Of a stretch of 64,000 nucleotides of DNA, positions 1 to 8,259 are shown piece after piece. The notes under the pieces were generated by a model. It was not told where the DNA came from. It saw nothing but the letters and a program-made list of their open reading frames with translations, and did no database searches. The translations under genes were made by a program, and so were the position numbers. Each line of letters begins with the position of its first letter. Within the stretch, counting starts at the first letter, position 1. The DNA comes from Pseudacidovorax intermedius. GTDB lineage: Bacteria > Pseudomonadota > Gammaproteobacteria > Burkholderiales > Burkholderiaceae_C. The stretch lies in the NCBI RefSeq assembly GCF_001476815.1, contig NZ_LDSL01000052.1:1-64000 (forward strand), read 5' to 3'.

Positions 1-1
1 G

Positions 2-31
2 ATTATGACACGCTTTTTTGGAAAGCTGCAA
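2..31 (-). promoter_or_regulatory. Putative sigma-70 promoter (downstream of a tandem pair)
   Basis: On the minus strand TTGCAG (31-26) is followed after 18 bases by CATAAT (7-2). With the element at 144-115 it forms a tandem pair reading off the window, an arrangement common upstream of strongly expressed genes such as stable RNA or ribosomal protein genes. What is transcribed cannot be seen. Confidence 0.35.
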
Positions 32-114
32 GAGGTTTCTTCAAACATCCCGCCGCCACAACCAATCACCACCACAAGATCCACAAACACAGCGTTTCTT
101 GCAGCGAGCCTGTC

Positions 115-144
115 AGTATAGGGGACAGGGCGCTGTAGGCGCAA
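115..144 (-). promoter_or_regulatory. Putative sigma-70 promoter (upstream of a tandem pair)
   Basis: On the minus strand TTGCGC (144-139) is followed after 18 bases by TATACT (120-115), a good match to the -35/-10 consensus. It lies in gene-free DNA and reads towards the left edge, upstream of a second similar element at 31-2. The target gene is outside the window. This is a sequence match only. Confidence 0.4.
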
Positions 145-282
145 GTGCCGCGGCAAAAAAGTTGCGCACGCCGCACTTATCAAGCTGGAGAGGACGTTTG
201 GGCTCTGCCCTGCAATAGAGCGAACCGCCGAGCTTGGCGTACAAGTCGCGGGTTGGATTCCGGCATTGACAGCCAATGGGCG

Positions 283-1281
283 CTACTTACGCCTGCGCTG
301 CCAGAACGCAATCACCTCGCCCATGATGCCCCGTCGGAACGCCAGCACGCAGATCATGAAGATCAGGCCAGTGACGATGGTCACCGATTCGCCCAGGGTG
401 TTGAACCAGTCGATGCGGGTCATGGCCGCTAGCCCATTGCCCAGTTCGCCAATCTTGTTTTCGAGCGCCACAACGACGGCTGCGCCCACCAACGGTCCAG
501 AGAGGGTTCCGAGTCCGCCGAGCAGCGTCATGAGAATCACCGAGCCCGATGAGGACCAATGCACGTCGGTCAGCGTGGCGAAGCCCAGTACCAGCGTCTT
601 GAGCGCGCCGGCCAGTCCGGCCAGCGCCGCGGAGATCACGAAGGCGACCAGTTTCACCCGACCGACGTCGTAACCCAGGGAGAGCGCACGCGCTTCGTTC
701 TCCTTGATGCCCTTGAGCAGCTGGCCGAACGGCGAATGGACCGTGCGGACGATGAGCGCGAAGGCGAGCGCGACGATCACCAGGGCGACGTAATACATGG
801 TCAGGTCGCTGCCGAGGTCCAGCATGCCGAACAGGCGGCCGCGCGGCACGCCCTGCAGGCCGTCTTCGCCACCGGTGAACGGCGCCTGCAGCGCCAGGAA
901 GTAGACCATCTGGGCCAGTGCCAGCGTGATCATGGCGAAGTAGATGCCTTGGCGACGGATGGCCAGCAGCCCGAAAACCCAGCCCAGGCCAGCGCCCACG
1001 GCCGTGCCCAGCAGCAGACCGAGTTCCGGCGTCACGCCCCAGACCTTGATGGCATGGCCCGCCACATAGGCGGCGCCGCCGAGGAAAGCCGCGTGGCCGA
1101 AGGACAGGAGCCCGGTGTAGCCCAGCAGCAGGTTGAAGGCCGCGGCAAAGAGTGCGAAGCACATCAGCTTCATCACGAAGACCGGGTAGGCGCCCAGCCA
1201 GGGCGCTGCAAGCAATGCCACGAAGAGCAGGCCGTAGCCCAAGGTGGATCTGGACATCATCGCTCGCGCAGCCTCGCTCAT
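283..1281 (-). CDS. livM: Branched-chain amino acid ABC transporter permease LivM
   Basis: Second inner-membrane permease (332 aa) of a branched-chain amino acid/amide-type ABC importer; it pairs with LivH to form the translocation pore. The protein is strongly hydrophobic and has the family's central segment FNLLLGYTGLLSFGHAAFLG near residues 44-63, followed by the cytoplasmic loop with KGIKENEARALSLGYD that contacts the ATPases. The ATG at 1281 was chosen because it overlaps the livH stop as ATGA, implying translational coupling; the open frame runs on further upstream but only as a shadow of livH. Last gene of the five-gene livGF-binding protein-livHM operon. Substrate cannot be read from sequence; amides or other small carboxylates are possible. 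Confidence 0.9.
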   Translation of the reverse strand: MSEAARAMMSRSTLGYGLLFVALLAAPWLGAYPVFVMKLMCFALFAAAFNLLLGYTGLLSFGHAAFLGGAAYVAGHAIKVWGVTPELGLLLGTAVGAGLGWVFGLLAIRRQGIYFAMITLALAQMVYFLALQAPFTGGEDGLQGVPRGRLFGMLDLGSDLTMYYVALVIVALAFALIVRTVHSPFGQLLKGIKENEARALSLGYDVGRVKLVAFVISAALAGLAGALKTLVLGFATLTDVHWSSSGSVILMTLLGGLGTLSGPLVGAAVVVALENKIGELGNGLAAMTRIDWFNTLGESVTIVTGLIFMICVLAFRRGIMGEVIAFWQRRRK

Positions 1282-2153
1282 TTTTCCTTGCCGAACAGCC
1301 CAGCGGGCCGCAGCAGCAACACCACCACCATGATGACGAACACCACCGTGGAGGACGCCTCCGGATAGAACACCTTGGTCAGGCCCTCGACGACGCCCAG
1401 GCCCAGCCCGGTGAGGATGGCGCCCATGATGGAGCCCATGCCGCCGATCACCACCACGGCGAACACCACGATGATCAGGTTCTGCCCCATCAGCGGCGTC
1501 ACCTGGATCACCGGCGCGGCAAGCACGCCGGCGAAGGCGGCCAGGGCGACGCCGAAACCATAGGTGAGCGTGATCATCAGCGGCACGTTGACGCCGAAGG
1601 CCTCGACCAGCCGCGGGTTCTCGGTGCCGGCGCGCAGGTACGCACCCAGGCGCGTCTTCTCGATCACGAACCAGGTGGCCAGACAGACGGTCAGCGACGC
1701 GACCACCACCCAGGCACGGTAGTTGGGCAGGATCATGAAGCCCAGGTTGGTCGCGCCGGTGAGCTGGTCGGGCGTGTCGTACTGCAGGCCCGACACGCCA
1801 TAGAAGGAGCGGAATACACCTTCCACGAGCAGCGTGAGGCCAAGCGTCAGCAGCAGCCCGTACAGGTGGTCCAGCTTGTAGATCCAGCGCAGCAGCAGCC
1901 GCTCGATGAGCACACCCAGCAGGCCCACGATGAGCGGCGCCAGGATCAGCATCCACCAGTAGCCGATGCCGAAGTAGTTCATCGCCATCCAGCTGAGCAC
2001 GGCGCCCAGCATGAACAGCGCCCCGTGGGCGAAGTTGATGACGTTGAGCAGGCCGAAGATCACGGCCAGCCCCAGGCTCAGGATGGCGTAGAACGAGCCG
2101 TTGACCAGGCCCAGCAACAGCTGGCTCAGCAAGGCGGGAAGGGAGACGGTCAT
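1278..2153 (-). CDS. livH: Branched-chain amino acid ABC transporter permease LivH
   Basis: Inner-membrane permease of 291 aa, the usual LivH length. It begins with the family's amphipathic start and LVNGSFYAILSLGLAVIFGL, followed by NVINFAHGALFMLGA, both LivH hallmarks, and has a GGMGSIMGAILTGLGLGVVE stretch near residues 233-252 before the last helices. It works with LivM, LivG and LivF and the periplasmic binding protein encoded immediately upstream. Its stop overlaps the livM start by four bases. A strong hairpin lies in the 101-base gap before it, which may lower permease expression relative to the binding protein. Confidence 0.92.
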   Translation of the reverse strand: MTVSLPALLSQLLLGLVNGSFYAILSLGLAVIFGLLNVINFAHGALFMLGAVLSWMAMNYFGIGYWWMLILAPLIVGLLGVLIERLLLRWIYKLDHLYGLLLTLGLTLLVEGVFRSFYGVSGLQYDTPDQLTGATNLGFMILPNYRAWVVVASLTVCLATWFVIEKTRLGAYLRAGTENPRLVEAFGVNVPLMITLTYGFGVALAAFAGVLAAPVIQVTPLMGQNLIIVVFAVVVIGGMGSIMGAILTGLGLGVVEGLTKVFYPEASSTVVFVIMVVVLLLRPAGLFGKEK

Positions 2154-2211
2154 GGCGTTGGCGCGAAGGTACTCGGTCGACCAGGCCTGGGGTCAGGCCC
2201 GGCGCGCGGTG

Positions 2212-2249
2212 CGGCGGCATCGGGCGGCCCGGGGCGCCCGATGCCGCCG
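2212..2249 (-). terminator. Strong intercistronic hairpin after the binding-protein gene
   Basis: A perfect 15-base inverted repeat (2212-2226 with 2235-2249, 8-base loop) begins five bases past the binding-protein stop codon. It lacks a U-run on the minus strand, so it is probably not a full terminator. Such hairpins between a solute-binding protein gene and its permease genes commonly stabilise the upstream message, giving many binding proteins per transporter. The function is inferred. Confidence 0.6.
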
Positions 2250-2254
2250 GCCCG

Positions 2255-3448
2255 TCACTTCCACAGGGCGCACTTGCTCTCGGCCTTGGTGGTGAACACC
2301 TGCTCGCCCGGCAGCGTCTTGACCACCTTGAGGTAGTCCCACGGGCGCTTGGACTCGGACGGCTTCTTGGCTTCGACCAGGTACATGTCGTGCACGAAAC
2401 GGCCGTCGGCGCGGATCTGGCCCTTGCCGTAGAAGTCGCTCACCGGCGTCTTCTTGAGCTGCTCCATCACCTTGTCGGAATCGGTGGTCTTGGCGGCTTC
2501 CACCGCCTTGAGGTAGGTCATGGTGGCGGAGTAGTCGGCCGCCTGGATGTCGGTGGGCATGCGCTTGGTCTTGTCGAAGAAGCGCTGGGCCCACTTGCGC
2601 GTGTCGTCGTTCATGTCCCAGTACCAGCTGGTGGTGTGCAGCAGGCCTTCGGTGTTCTTCAGGCCCAGGCTGTGGATGTCGGACAGGAAGACCAGCAGGC
2701 CAGCCGTCTTCATCGTCTTGTCGATGCCGAACTCCTTGGCCGCCTTGATCGAGTTGATGGTGTCGCCGCCGGCATTGGCCAGGCCCAGGATCTGGGCCTT
2801 GGAGTTCTGCGCCTGGAGCAGGAAGGACGAGAAGTCGCTGGCGTTCAGCGGCGTGCGTACCGAGCCCACGACCGTGCCGCCCTTCTCCTTGATGACCTTG
2901 GTGGTGTCGGCCTCCAGCGCGTGGCCGAAGGCATAGTCGGCCGTCAGGAAGAACCAGCTCTTGCCGCCCTGGTCGACCACCGCCGCGCCGGTGCCCTTGG
3001 CGAGCGCCACGGTGTCGTACGCATAGTGGACGGTGTAGGGCGTGCACTGTTCGTTGGTCAGCGCCGAGGTGGCCGCGCCGTTGTTGAAGTACACCCGCTT
3101 CTTCTCGGCCGCCACCTTGGCGGTGGCCAGGGCCGTGCCCGAGTTGGTGCCGCCGAAGACCATCGTCACGCCGGCCGTGTCGATCCACTCGCGCGCCTTG
3201 GAGGCGGCGATGTCGGCCTTGTTCTGGTGGTCGGCCGTCAGCAGCTCGATGGGCTGGCCGAGAGCCTTGCCGCCGAAGTCGTCGATGGCCATCTGGATGG
3301 CGGTGGCGCCGCCCTTGCCTTCCACGTCGGAGTACAGGCTCGACATGTCGGTGATGAGGCCGATCTTGACCTTCTCCTGCGCCAGGGCGGGAGAAGCGGC
3401 GCACAGGGCCAGCACGGCGGAAGCCAGGCAGGTGAGGGAGGTCTTCAT
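2255..3448 (-). CDS. Periplasmic branched-chain amino acid-type solute-binding protein
   Basis: Extracytoplasmic ligand-binding receptor (397 aa) of the type I periplasmic binding protein fold (Peripla_BP_6 / LivK-like). It has a clear Sec signal peptide ending in SPALAQ near residue 24, then VKIGLITDMSSLYSDVEGKG, the usual first strand and ligand loop of the family. The gene sits between livF and livH in the same direction, 42 bases from livF, so it supplies substrate to the LivHMGF complex. The SWYWDMNDDTRKWAQRFF segment near residue 269 is typical of Burkholderiales receptors whose ligands vary widely (amino acids, amides, aromatic acids), so I do not assign a substrate. Confidence 0.9.
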   Translation of the reverse strand: MKTSLTCLASAVLALCAASPALAQEKVKIGLITDMSSLYSDVEGKGGATAIQMAIDDFGGKALGQPIELLTADHQNKADIAASKAREWIDTAGVTMVFGGTNSGTALATAKVAAEKKRVYFNNGAATSALTNEQCTPYTVHYAYDTVALAKGTGAAVVDQGGKSWFFLTADYAFGHALEADTTKVIKEKGGTVVGSVRTPLNASDFSSFLLQAQNSKAQILGLANAGGDTINSIKAAKEFGIDKTMKTAGLLVFLSDIHSLGLKNTEGLLHTTSWYWDMNDDTRKWAQRFFDKTKRMPTDIQAADYSATMTYLKAVEAAKTTDSDKVMEQLKKTPVSDFYGKGQIRADGRFVHDMYLVEAKKPSESKRPWDYLKVVKTLPGEQVFTTKAESKCALWK

Positions 3449-3490
3449 GGGTGTTGTCTCCTGGGATGAAAGCGGAAGGACGCGAGGGAC

Positions 3491-4201
3491 TCAGACGCCC
3501 AGCAATTCGCCGAGCACCGGCATCTTGGCGTCGAGTTCGGCGGCGCCGAAGGACTCGACCACGCGGCCATGCTCCATGACATAGAAGCGGTCGGCCAGCG
3601 GCGCGGCGAAGCGGAAGTTCTGCTCGACCATGAGCACGGTGTAGCCCTTTGCGCGCAGCGTGACGATCATGCGGGCCAGGGCCTGGACGATCACCGGCGC
3701 CAGTCCTTCTGAAATTTCGTCGAGCAGCAGCAGCCGCGCGCCGGTGCGCAGGATGCGCGCCACGGCCAGCATCTGCTGCTCGCCGCCGGACAGGCGCGTG
3801 CCCTGGCTATGGCGTCGCTCGGCCAGGTTGGGGAACATGGCATAGATCTCGTCGACCGACATGCCCTGTCCGCCGCCCTTGAGCACCGGCGGCAGCAGCA
3901 GGTTCTCTTCTGCCGACAGGCTGGCGAAGATGCCGCGCTCTTCGGGGCAGTAGCCGATGCCGTGGTGGGCGATGCGGTAGGTGGGCAGGCCCACGGTCTC
4001 GTGGCCATCCACCCGGATGCTGCCCTTGCGGCTGCCGGTCAGGCCCATGATGGCGCGCAGGGTGGAGGTGCGGCCGGCGCCGTTGCGCCCGAGCAGCGTC
4101 ACCACCTCGCCGTGGTTCACCTGGAGGTCCACGCCATGCAGCACGTGCGATTCGCCGTACCAGGCGTGCAGCCCCTCGATCTGCAGTGCGGGCGCGGCCA
4201 T
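3491..4201 (-). CDS. livF: Branched-chain amino acid ABC transporter ATP-binding protein LivF (Walker A Lys to Arg)
   Basis: Cytoplasmic ATPase of 236 aa, family length. Signature motif LSGGEQQMLAVAR, Walker B LLLLDEISEGLAP with catalytic Glu, and switch His in place near the end (written MVEQN, as usual in LivF, where the His is absent). The Walker A loop reads GRNGAGRTST: the normally invariant Lys is Arg44 (codon CGC, 4072-4070). Its partner LivG keeps Lys. Arginine at this place may be a lineage feature of some LivF proteins, so this is a flag rather than proof of inactivity. The ATG at 4201 shares one base with the livG stop (TGATG), implying coupling. Confidence 0.9.
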   Translation of the reverse strand: MAAPALQIEGLHAWYGESHVLHGVDLQVNHGEVVTLLGRNGAGRTSTLRAIMGLTGSRKGSIRVDGHETVGLPTYRIAHHGIGYCPEERGIFASLSAEENLLLPPVLKGGGQGMSVDEIYAMFPNLAERRHSQGTRLSGGEQQMLAVARILRTGARLLLLDEISEGLAPVIVQALARMIVTLRAKGYTVLMVEQNFRFAAPLADRFYVMEHGRVVESFGAAELDAKMPVLGELLGV

Positions 4202-4971
4202 CAGTGGGCGCCCTGCAGCTGGCCGTCGGTGGTGCCCATGTAGGCCTCCATGACCTGCGGATTGCGGGAGACCTGCGCATAAGGCCCTTCGGCCAGCACG
4301 GCGCCGCGCTGCAGCACGGTGATGGTGTCGGCGATGGTGGAGACCACGCTCATGTTGTGCTCCACCATGAGGATGGTGCGCCCCGCGGAGACCCGCTTGA
4401 TCAGCTCCGCTACGCGGTGCACGTCCTCGTGGCCCATGCCCTGCGTGGGCTCGTCCAGCAGCATCAGCTCGGGCTCCATGGCCAGCGTGGTGGCGATCTC
4501 CAGCGCGCGCTTGCGGCCATAGGGCAGATTGACGGCCAGGTCGTCGGCCATGCCGTCCAGGCCCACCTCGGCCAGCAGTTCGAGCGCGCGGGCATTGAGG
4601 GGCAGCAGGCTGCGGTCGCTCTTCCAGAAATGGAAGGAGGTGCCCAGCGCACGCTGCAGCGCCAGCCGCACGTTCTCCAGCACGCTCAGGTGCGGGAACA
4701 CGGCCGAGATCTGGAAGGAGCGGATGATGCCGCGCCGCGCGATCTGCGCCGGGCGCTCGCGCGTGATGTCGATGCCGTTGAAGAGGATGGTGCCGGAGGT
4801 GGGCTCCAGGAACTTGGTGAGCAGGTTGAAGCAGGTCGTCTTGCCTGCGCCGTTCGGCCCGATCAGCGCGTGGATGGCCCCGCGCTGCACCTGCAGGTCG
4901 ACCCGGCTGACGGCGGTGAAGCCCTTGAACTCCTTCGTGAGCTGGCGTGTCTCGAGGATGATGTCGCTCAT
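4201..4971 (-). CDS. livG: Branched-chain amino acid ABC transporter ATP-binding protein LivG
   Basis: First gene of the operon, encoding a 256-aa cytoplasmic ATPase. Walker A is GPNGAGKTT near residues 38-46, the signature region is NLPYGRKRALEIATTL (with YG in place of SG, usual in LivG), Walker B is LMLLDEPTQGMG, and the switch His is in MVEHNM. The C-terminal tail with VSRNPQVMEAYMG is the LivG-specific extension. LivG dimerises with LivF to drive uptake through LivHM. The 298 bases upstream, up to the emrB stop, hold no gene; the promoter must lie there but I cannot place it confidently. Confidence 0.93.
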   Translation of the reverse strand: MSDIILETRQLTKEFKGFTAVSRVDLQVQRGAIHALIGPNGAGKTTCFNLLTKFLEPTSGTILFNGIDITRERPAQIARRGIIRSFQISAVFPHLSVLENVRLALQRALGTSFHFWKSDRSLLPLNARALELLAEVGLDGMADDLAVNLPYGRKRALEIATTLAMEPELMLLDEPTQGMGHEDVHRVAELIKRVSAGRTILMVEHNMSVVSTIADTITVLQRGAVLAEGPYAQVSRNPQVMEAYMGTTDGQLQGAH

Positions 4972-5183
4972 CGTCCGGCCTCCTGCCGCTGCGCACCGGT
5001 GCTGGGGGTCATGCGTCTCCGTCGTTGTCGTGCCTGACTGTGCCCCGCGATGCCTTGTGGACCTCGGGCGTTGGGGGGCATTGTTGGCATCGCCCTCCCC
5101 TGCCGCTACTGGGGCAAATGCGGATGCTGCGGTGCAATGCGACGGGCGGCCTCGCCCGCCGGATGGCGCGGCAGGCGCCCATG

Positions 5184-5219
5184 AAAAAACGCCCGCTGCC
5201 GGCGAGGGCAGCGGGCGTT
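5184..5219 (-). terminator. Rho-independent terminator of the efflux operon
   Basis: A perfect 13-base inverted repeat (5188-5200 with 5207-5219, 6-base loop) is followed on the minus strand by a T-run at 5189-5184. It lies 50 bases past the emrB stop and closes the marR-outer membrane factor-emrA-emrB transcript before livG. Confidence 0.9.
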
Positions 5220-5269
5220 GCGCGACGCCGGGCCGCGCGTCGATGCGGTCCGTGGACCGCCGCCGTCGG

Positions 5270-6838
5270 TCAGTGCGCGCCGGCCGCAGCGTCGCTGCCG
5301 GCGCCCCCCTTGGCGGGCTTGGCGATCCAGATGATCGGGATCAGCAGCACGAAGAGCACGGCCGAGGCATAGAACAGGTCGGCCGTGGCCAGCATGAAGG
5401 ACTGCTGGTCGGCCAGCCGGTTGATCTGCGCCAGCGCCTGCTCGGGGCTGAAGCCCGCGCTGCCGAACATCGACAGCGTCGCATTGGCCGCCGGGCTGGC
5501 CGGGTTCACCGCCTCGGCCAGCTGCGCATGGTGCAGGGCGGCGCGGTTCTCCCACAGCGTGGTGGAGATCGACGTGCCCATGGCACCGGCCGTGATGCGC
5601 GCGAAGTTCGACAGGCCCGAGGCCGCCGGGATGCGGTCCGGCGGCAGGCCCGACAGCGTGATCGTCACCAGCGGGATGAAGAAGAACGCCATGGCGATGC
5701 CCTGGATGAGCGTCGGGATCATGATGGTCTCGAAGTCCGTCTGCGTGGTGAAACGCGCGCGCATCCCCACCACGATGGCGAAGACCACGAAGGACAGCGT
5801 GGCGTAGATGCGCGGATCCACCCGGCCCACGGTCAGCCCCACCACGGGCGACAGCACGATGGCGAACAGGCCCACCGGCGCCAGCACCATGCCCGCCGAC
5901 GTGGCCGTGTAGCCCATGAACTGCTGCAGCCACAGCGGCAGGATCACCACGTTGCCGAAGAACAGCCCGTAGCCCACCGACGTGGCCAGCGCCCCCGACC
6001 AGAAATTGCGGCGGCGGAACAGCGACAGGTCCACCACCGGATGCTTCTCCGTCAGCTCCCAGGCCAGGAAGAGCGCGAAGCCCACCACCGCCACCACGGC
6101 GAGCGCGACGATCTGGCCGGAATGGAACCAGTCCAGCTCCTTGCCCTTGTCCAGCATCAGCTGCAGCGAACCCACCCAGGCCACCAGCAGGCCCAGGCCG
6201 ATGGCGTCGATGGGCACCTTGCGGGTGGCCGTCTCGCGCTTGCGGTAGATGCTCCACGTCACCGTGGCCGCGAGCAGGCCCACCGGCACGTTGATGAAGA
6301 AGATCCACGGCCAGGAGATGTTGTCGGTGATCCAGCCGCCCAGCAGCGGGCCCATGACGGGCGCCACCAGCGTGGTGATGGACCACATGGCCATCGCCAG
6401 CCCGGCCTTGGCCCGCGGATAGCTCGACAGCAGCAGGGTCTGCGACAGCGGGATCATCGGTCCGGCCACGAAGCCCTGCAGCGCCCGGAAGGCGATCAGC
6501 GTGGTCATGTTGGGGGCCATGCCGCACAGCCAGGAACTCAGCACGAACAGCAGCACGCTGGCCATGAACAGCCGCACCTGGCCGAAGCGCTGGGTGAGGA
6601 AGCCGGTAAGCGGCACGGCGATGGCATTGGCCACGCCGAAGCTGGTGATGACCCAGGTGCCCTGCGTCGGGCTGACGCCCAGGTCGCCCGAGATGGCGGG
6701 CAGCGAGACGTTGGCGATGGACGTGTCCAGCACGTTCATGAAGGTGGCCGCGGACAGGGCGATGGTGCCCAGCACGCGGGCCGAACCCTCCAGCGGCGCG
6801 ATGGCGGCCGCTGCCGCCTTCGGATCGGAGGCAGACAT
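5270..6838 (-). CDS. emrB: EmrB/QacA-type MFS drug efflux permease (DHA2 family)
   Basis: Inner-membrane proton-driven exporter of 522 aa, the size expected for a 14-helix DHA2 transporter. Helix 1 carries the family motif LDTSIANVSLPAISGDLG (motif D1) near residues 37-54, then the WVITSFGVANAIAVPLTGFL and G-x-RFGQVR loop, and the GPLLGGWITDNISWPWIFFIN stretch around residues 164-184 (motif C region). It works with EmrA and the outer membrane factor encoded just upstream to move hydrophobic toxic compounds from the cytoplasm directly outside. The gap from emrA is 18 bases. Substrate is unknown. Confidence 0.92.
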   Translation of the reverse strand: MSASDPKAAAAAIAPLEGSARVLGTIALSAATFMNVLDTSIANVSLPAISGDLGVSPTQGTWVITSFGVANAIAVPLTGFLTQRFGQVRLFMASVLLFVLSSWLCGMAPNMTTLIAFRALQGFVAGPMIPLSQTLLLSSYPRAKAGLAMAMWSITTLVAPVMGPLLGGWITDNISWPWIFFINVPVGLLAATVTWSIYRKRETATRKVPIDAIGLGLLVAWVGSLQLMLDKGKELDWFHSGQIVALAVVAVVGFALFLAWELTEKHPVVDLSLFRRRNFWSGALATSVGYGLFFGNVVILPLWLQQFMGYTATSAGMVLAPVGLFAIVLSPVVGLTVGRVDPRIYATLSFVVFAIVVGMRARFTTQTDFETIMIPTLIQGIAMAFFFIPLVTITLSGLPPDRIPAASGLSNFARITAGAMGTSISTTLWENRAALHHAQLAEAVNPASPAANATLSMFGSAGFSPEQALAQINRLADQQSFMLATADLFYASAVLFVLLIPIIWIAKPAKGGAGSDAAAGAH

Positions 6839-6856
6839 GGGCGCAGTCCCCTGCCC

Positions 6857-8224
6857 TTACTGCGGCCGCGCGGCGGCGGTCGCCGTCGACGCCAGCGCCG
6901 CATGGCGGGCGCCGCCGTCGGCCGCCTGGCTCGACGGCGAGGACGCCGCGGGCTTGCCCCGTCCCGCGGCAGGCGCGGCGGACGGTGCCACCGGCTTGCC
7001 GAGGTTGGCGGCGATGATGCGCTGCACCGCCTCGTCCGCGCCGTCGTCCTGGCCGTTGTAGACCTGCGTCGAGGCGAAGTCGGCGGGCCGCGGCGCATCG
7101 GCGAGCATGCGGCCGCCCGTGTTGCTCACGTCCACCTCGGCGTCCATCGACAGACCCACGCGCAGCGGATGCGCCTTGAGCTCGGCCGGGTCCAGCGTGA
7201 TGCGCACGGGCACGCGCTGCACCACCTTGATCCAGTTGCCGGTGGCGTTCTGCGCCGGCAGCAGCGCGAAGGCCGCACCGGTGCCCACCCCCAGGCCGGC
7301 CACCTTGCCGTGGTAGACCACGTCTTTGCCGTACACGTCCGCCACCAGCTTCACGGGCTGGTCGATGCGCAGGTTGCGCAACTGGCTTTCCTTGAAGTTG
7401 GCATCGACCCACAGCTGGTTGAGCGGCACGACGGCCATCAGCGGTGCGCCGGGCGCCACGCGCTGGCCGAGCTGCACGGTGCGCTTGGCCACGTAGCCGT
7501 CCACCGGCGCGGGCATGGCCACGCGCTGCGTCGCCAGCCACGCTTCGCGCACCTTGGCGGCGGCGGCGCGCACGCTCGGATGCTCTTCGATGGTGGTGCC
7601 TTCGGTCAGCGAGCGGTTGCTGGCCAGCTGCTCGCGCGCCGCGGCCACGGCGGCCTCGGCCGCGGCCTGATTGCTGCGCGCGGCAGCCAGGGCCGTCTCG
7701 GCATGGTTGAGCTCTTCCTTGGAGACAGCGCCGTTGCCGGTCAGCGAACGGCGCCGCTGCAGGTCGTCCTGCGCGCGGGCCACGTCCGCGCGGGCCTTGA
7801 CGACGTCGGCGTCGCGCAGGCTCACCTGCGCGGCCAGCGAACCGTTGTTGACGTACAGCGTGCGGGCTTGGCGCACCGCCTGGCCCAGGGCCGCCTCGGC
7901 CTGCGCCAGCGAGACCTCGACGTCGGCCGGATCGAGCCGCACCAGCGGCTCGCCCTGCTTGACGTAGTCGGTGTCGTCGGCGGCGATGGACATCACGGTG
8001 CCGCCCACCTGAGGCGTGATCTGGATGATGTTGCCCTGCACGTAGGCGTTGTCGGTGGATTCGTAATGGCTGGCCACCAGCCATTCGTAGGCGGCCCAGC
8101 CCAGGCCGCCGACCACCACGACGGCGGCGATGGCGGTCAGCGCCTTGCGGCGCTTGCTGTTGGGCGCCTTGCCTTCGGGCGCGGCGGGGGCGGTGGCGGG
8201 AGAAGAAGCAATGTTGTCGTTCAT
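6857..8224 (-). CDS. emrA: HlyD/EmrA-family membrane fusion (periplasmic adaptor) protein
   Basis: Adaptor of 455 aa linking EmrB to the outer membrane factor. A basic cytoplasmic N-terminus is followed by a single membrane anchor (ALTAIAAVVVVGGLGWAAYEWL, residues about 29-50), then the EmrA motif ESTDNAYVQGNIIQITPQVG, a long alanine-rich coiled-coil hairpin (about residues 110-240), and a second lipoyl half with APVDGYVAKRTVQLGQRV. The C-terminus carries an unusual tail of about 60 residues rich in Ala, Pro and Ser that most EmrA proteins lack. ATG at 8224 chosen: upstream codons in the same frame lie in the neighbouring gene. Confidence 0.92.
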   Translation of the reverse strand: MNDNIASSPATAPAAPEGKAPNSKRRKALTAIAAVVVVGGLGWAAYEWLVASHYESTDNAYVQGNIIQITPQVGGTVMSIAADDTDYVKQGEPLVRLDPADVEVSLAQAEAALGQAVRQARTLYVNNGSLAAQVSLRDADVVKARADVARAQDDLQRRRSLTGNGAVSKEELNHAETALAAARSNQAAAEAAVAAAREQLASNRSLTEGTTIEEHPSVRAAAAKVREAWLATQRVAMPAPVDGYVAKRTVQLGQRVAPGAPLMAVVPLNQLWVDANFKESQLRNLRIDQPVKLVADVYGKDVVYHGKVAGLGVGTGAAFALLPAQNATGNWIKVVQRVPVRITLDPAELKAHPLRVGLSMDAEVDVSNTGGRMLADAPRPADFASTQVYNGQDDGADEAVQRIIAANLGKPVAPSAAPAAGRGKPAASSPSSQAADGGARHAALASTATAAARPQ

Positions 8225-8259
8225 GGTGTGGCTCCTTGCGGACGGACGGGCGCTGCGGT

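Larger units (their letters stand above)
1..282. other. Gene-free left edge, A+T-richer than the rest
   Basis: I see no convincing gene in these 282 bases. Short open frames exist on the plus strand, but their translations are low-complexity (rich in Arg, Gln and Ser) and resemble no family I know. Base composition is visibly less G+C-rich than the neighbouring coding DNA, as expected of intergenic sequence. Read on the minus strand, the stretch follows the livM stop codon and contains two promoter-like elements (annotated separately) pointing off the window, so a gene or RNA on the minus strand may begin just beyond position 1. An inverted repeat GCGCAA/TTGCGC lies near 139-167. Confidence 0.5.
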
